Shown: positions 61,841-64,000 of the stretch, in pieces
Numbering within the stretch: the first letter of the stretch is position 1
How the letters are laid out: each line of letters opens with the position of its first letter
Assembly: GCF_003634755.1 (NCBI RefSeq)
Contig: NZ_RBXA01000001.1
Span: 1,364,001 to 1,428,000, forward strand
Source of the DNA: Flavobacterium limicola
Lineage (GTDB): Bacteria > Bacteroidota > Bacteroidia > Flavobacteriales > Flavobacteriaceae
DNA length: 64,000 bases
Direction: 5' to 3'
Translations under genes and position numbers: made by a program
Notes under the pieces: model-generated
Databases searched by the model: none
Seen by the model: the letters and a program-made list of their open reading frames with translations, nothing else
Told to the model about the DNA's origin: nothing

Positions 61841-62149
61841 TTAAATTCCAATAAAACCTTTATAATATGCACAAACAAATAACAAAATAATTACGATTTG
61901 AGCACCTAAATAAGTGAGAGAGTTTTGTTTTCCATTTGGAGCAAACATTTTGTAAATATTGAAAATTATAGGGGGAAACAATACAATACACGTTGCAATT
62001 TGACCACACAATATTGCGCGAGGACTTTCTGCTCCAGCGCCTTCTCCAAAATATCCCCAAAGTGCGAAAAACGAAACAAAAAATAATGCTACAGAATATA
62101 AAATTTCTAATGCAACAATTTTTAGTAAAAGTAGATAGTTAATTTTCAA
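61841..62149 (-). CDS. Small membrane protein
   Basis: A 102-residue protein with three hydrophobic segments (about 5-30, 45-66 and 80-97): KINYLLLLKIVALEILYSVALFFV, AILCGQIATCIVLFPPIIFNIY and LTYLGAQIVIILLFVCAYY. First gene of a two-gene cassette with the small Cys-rich protein. Cassette ends are GTTAGCGGTAG (61613) and the matching end at 62177-62191. Function unknown. Confidence 0.65.
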   Translation of the reverse strand: MKINYLLLLKIVALEILYSVALFFVSFFALWGYFGEGAGAESPRAILCGQIATCIVLFPPIIFNIYKMFAPNGKQNSLTYLGAQIVIILLFVCAYYKGFIGI

Positions 62150-62176
62150 GTTATGTTTCTTTAGATTCGTTTAAGT

Positions 62177-62310
62177 AGCATTACCGCTAACGTTATGCCA
62201 CTTTGAGATGGCTGGAAGTTCGTAACCACTTAGTTTTCGGCTTAACGAAAACGTGATGCGAAACGGTAATTCCACTAAATTCCAGCTAGCTCAAAATGGC
62301 TGTTGGGCAA
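62177..62310. repeat. attC-like site, promoter-proximal end of array III
   Basis: The left box GCTAAC (62186-62191), arms gccactttgagatggctggaa (62197-62217) and ttccagctagctcaaaatggc (62280-62300; 18 of 21 paired), right box GTTGGGC (62302), an exact match to the integron core GTTRRRY. The arms are unlike those of any other site here. Confidence 0.7.
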
Positions 62311-62318
62311 TCCTGTTT

Positions 62319-64000
62319 TTAATTCAATATTAATTTCGATGATACTACTTTGGTACTTTCGAAGTTTACTTTTACGAAGTATATTCCTTTTCTGAAATTT
62401 GATACATCAATTTTTATATCAGAGATATTAAAAACATTCTCATAGTAAATACGTTGACCTAAAGCATTATAAAATTCAATAGACTTAACTTTTTCAGAAA
62501 TATTAGATTTAATATTCACATAATCAGTTGCTGGGTTTGGATATATTGATATTTCTTGCTCTAAATCAAAATCTGTAAGGCTCAATGTGCCCGTTGTATA
62601 TTGATAAGTATCTGAATAAATTATATTCCCATTATTAGTGGCAACTAATCTGTAGTAATAAGTTTGTTTTGCCAACGGATTGTTGATTAAACCAGATATC
62701 AAATTAGTATTATAACCATAAGCAAAATTTGGTGTTCCTGTTATTAATGAACCAAAACTGTTTGTAACTCCATACTCAAAATGAATGTTAGTTAAATATG
62801 CACCTTGACAATTAATTAAGCCTTTTAATTTTAAAGAATTTGTTTGAGGTTCTTCTATTGTTCCATTAACTATTATAATATTTCTTGAAAAATTGAAAAC
62901 TCTTTCCTCGCTATAAATTGCTTGTCCATTATGCATGGCTTTCAATCTGTAATAATAATTTAAATTGGCATCTAGGTTAGTAATTGTGGCACTTACATGG
63001 TTAGAGCTACTAGCGTTGATTTGCGAAGGATTGGTTGAAATATTGTTTTCATAATCGAGAGTACCATATTCAAATACGATGTCAGTTATATCTTTATTAT
63101 AGGATGTTAAATATGCTGATAATGTAACATTTGTTCCATTAATATTTGGACTGTTAATATTTATTTTATATTCTGGATAAGTTGTAAAGGACCGAATGTT
63201 ACCATAAATATCTTCCCCTTTGTGTGTGGCCTTTATTCTGTAGAAGTATTTTGTTTCTGGTTTTAAGTTAGTTAAACTTGCCTCAACAGTTGCTGTTGAA
63301 TTTCCTAATACAAGTGTTGGTGTTCCGCCTAAAGTACTATCAAGAACATCAGAACTCGTGCCATATTGAAACTCCACATTTGTAATGTCATACCCATTAG
63401 AAACTATATTGCCTGAAATTTGTGCAGTAGTTGATGAATAATTATAAGTAAAGTTTGTTGTTATTTCAAAATCGGGAAGTGTTGTGAAACTTAAAATTTG
63501 GCTGTAATATATATTTGAATTCTGTATTGCAGTTAATCTATAGTAATAGGTAGTATTTGATTCTAAGTTTATTAAATTTATTGAAATATTTGCAGATCCA
63601 TTTGAAGCAACTGTACCAGGTGTTGTAGCAATAATATTTTTGAAAGAGTGATCTAAACTGTACTCAAATTGAATGTTTGAAATAGCCTGGCCATTAGAAG
63701 TAGCATTACCAGTTAAGCTAGCACTTGAATTAGTAACGTTTTTAGCAGGATTAATACTTAAAACTATGGGTTGGTATTGCACATCACTTCTATAAATTTT
63801 ACCATTTGACCCTGCAGTATATATTTTATCATTAATAAGCTCAATAGAGTTAATAGCATATTGTTGAGTAAGATATTGCCAATTTAAGCCTCCGTTTTCT
63901 GTTTTATATAATTTTCCATCTTCGTCTGCAATATAACCTACATTTTTTGAATAAAACTTAACCTTTGTGTACCATTCGTAAGGAATTTCTAATTTTTTCC
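62319..64000 (-). CDS. T9SS-sorted surface protein with propeller and FN3-like repeats, 5' end outside window
   Basis: The frame is open to the window edge (first visible residues KKLEIPYEWYTKVKFYSKNVGYI), so the start is outside; a GTG at 63782 is not the start. The visible part holds a photosystem II assembly factor/sialidase-like repeat (LYKTENGGLNWQYLTQQ and KIYTAGSNGKIYRSD), then four to five FN3-like repeats of about 95 residues with the pattern YYYRLTAIQNSNIYYSQILSF and YFYRIKATHKGEDIYGNIRSF, and the T9SS type A sorting domain (YPNPATDYVNIKS to FVKVNFESTKVVSSKLIL, last 75 residues). It is exported and attached by the type IX system. Function unknown, adhesin-like layout. Confidence 0.88.
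   Translation of the reverse strand, partial: KKLEIPYEWYTKVKFYSKNVGYIADEDGKLYKTENGGLNWQYLTQQYAINSIELINDKIYTAGSNGKIYRSDVQYQPIVLSINPAKNVTNSSASLTGNATSNGQAISNIQFEYSLDHSFKNIIATTPGTVASNGSANISINLINLESNTTYYYRLTAIQNSNIYYSQILSFTTLPDFEITTNFTYNYSSTTAQISGNIVSNGYDITNVEFQYGTSSDVLDSTLGGTPTLVLGNSTATVEASLTNLKPETKYFYRIKATHKGEDIYGNIRSFTTYPEYKININSPNINGTNVTLSAYLTSYNKDITDIVFEYGTLDYENNISTNPSQINASSSNHVSATITNLDANLNYYYRLKAMHNGQAIYSEERVFNFSRNIIIVNGTIEEPQTNSLKLKGLINCQGAYLTNIHFEYGVTNSFGSLITGTPNFAYGYNTNLISGLINNPLAKQTYYYRLVATNNGNIIYSDTYQYTTGTLSLTDFDLEQEISIYPNPATDYVNIKSNISEKVKSIEFYNALGQRIYYENVFNISDIKIDVSNFRKGIYFVKVNFESTKVVSSKLILN

Noticed and set aside
4031..62310. Palindromic sites as ordinary terminators
   Set aside because: Arms are separated by about 70 bases, there is no T-run, and the flanks pair across the gene rather than across the site.
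1..64000. Integron integrase, other tyrosine or serine recombinase gene
   Set aside because: No protein in the window shows a recombinase signature, so the cassette system cannot be called a complete integron from this window.
1..64000. CRISPR arrays and tRNA genes
   Set aside because: The palindromic repeats are not evenly spaced short repeats with unique spacers, and no cloverleaf with a GTTCRA arm was found by eye.

Overview
The window is AT-rich and looks like the chromosome of a Flavobacterium or close relative (Bacteroidota, Flavobacteriia). Supporting signs are TAnnTTTG-type -7 promoter boxes upstream of several genes, a type IX secretion C-terminal sorting domain, type III glutamine synthetase, IcmF-type acyl-CoA mutase, lmo0937/YtxH/DUF6565 envelope stress genes, and a Bacteroidota-style curli operon. 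No tRNA, rRNA, CRISPR array or recombinase gene was found.

Layout. 1-3988: edge of an accessory region (partial gene, HTH regulator, RES-domain protein, two unknown genes). 4031-6650: array I, a membrane protein/TIR-like gene pair followed by a second TIR protein. 7148-8452: M28 peptidase. 9000-16340: array II, mostly secreted or membrane proteins of unknown function plus a GNAT acetyltransferase and two nearly identical DoxX-like genes, separated by many short repeats. 17657-55275: ordinary core genome with prfA, a stress/envelope cluster, a kinase-regulator-AraC operon, pyrF, catalase, purU, icmF, terC-like, glnN, the curli operon (csgA, B, E, F, G and a propeller lipoprotein), purM, an M16 peptidase and a multi-PAS protein. 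56653-56925: remnant of an IS1182-type transposase. 57006-62310: array III, with an erythromycin-esterase-like gene and small unknown genes. 62319 to the edge: a T9SS-sorted FN3-like surface protein.

The most striking signal is in the arrays. All their genes point the same way (minus strand). They are separated by 120-150 bp imperfect palindromes that begin (G/C)YAAC and end GTTRRN. The two outermost ends of each cassette are complementary to each other and specific to that cassette, as expected of integron gene cassettes with attC sites. Nine of nine checkable cassettes carry a G facing a T at exactly position 11 of this terminal pairing. Two arrays share a conserved sequence at their promoter-proximal end, where an integron would have attI and Pc. 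A 109 bp palindromic element has inserted into at least two sites with an ACGT duplication. No integrase lies in the window, so this is best described as an integrase-less, integron-like cassette system, inferred by eye.

In the core, the curli genes form a self-contained fibre export operon. CsgG there carries an extra C-terminal beta-barrel-like domain. The kinase, receiver and AraC genes form one signalling operon next to envelope stress genes.
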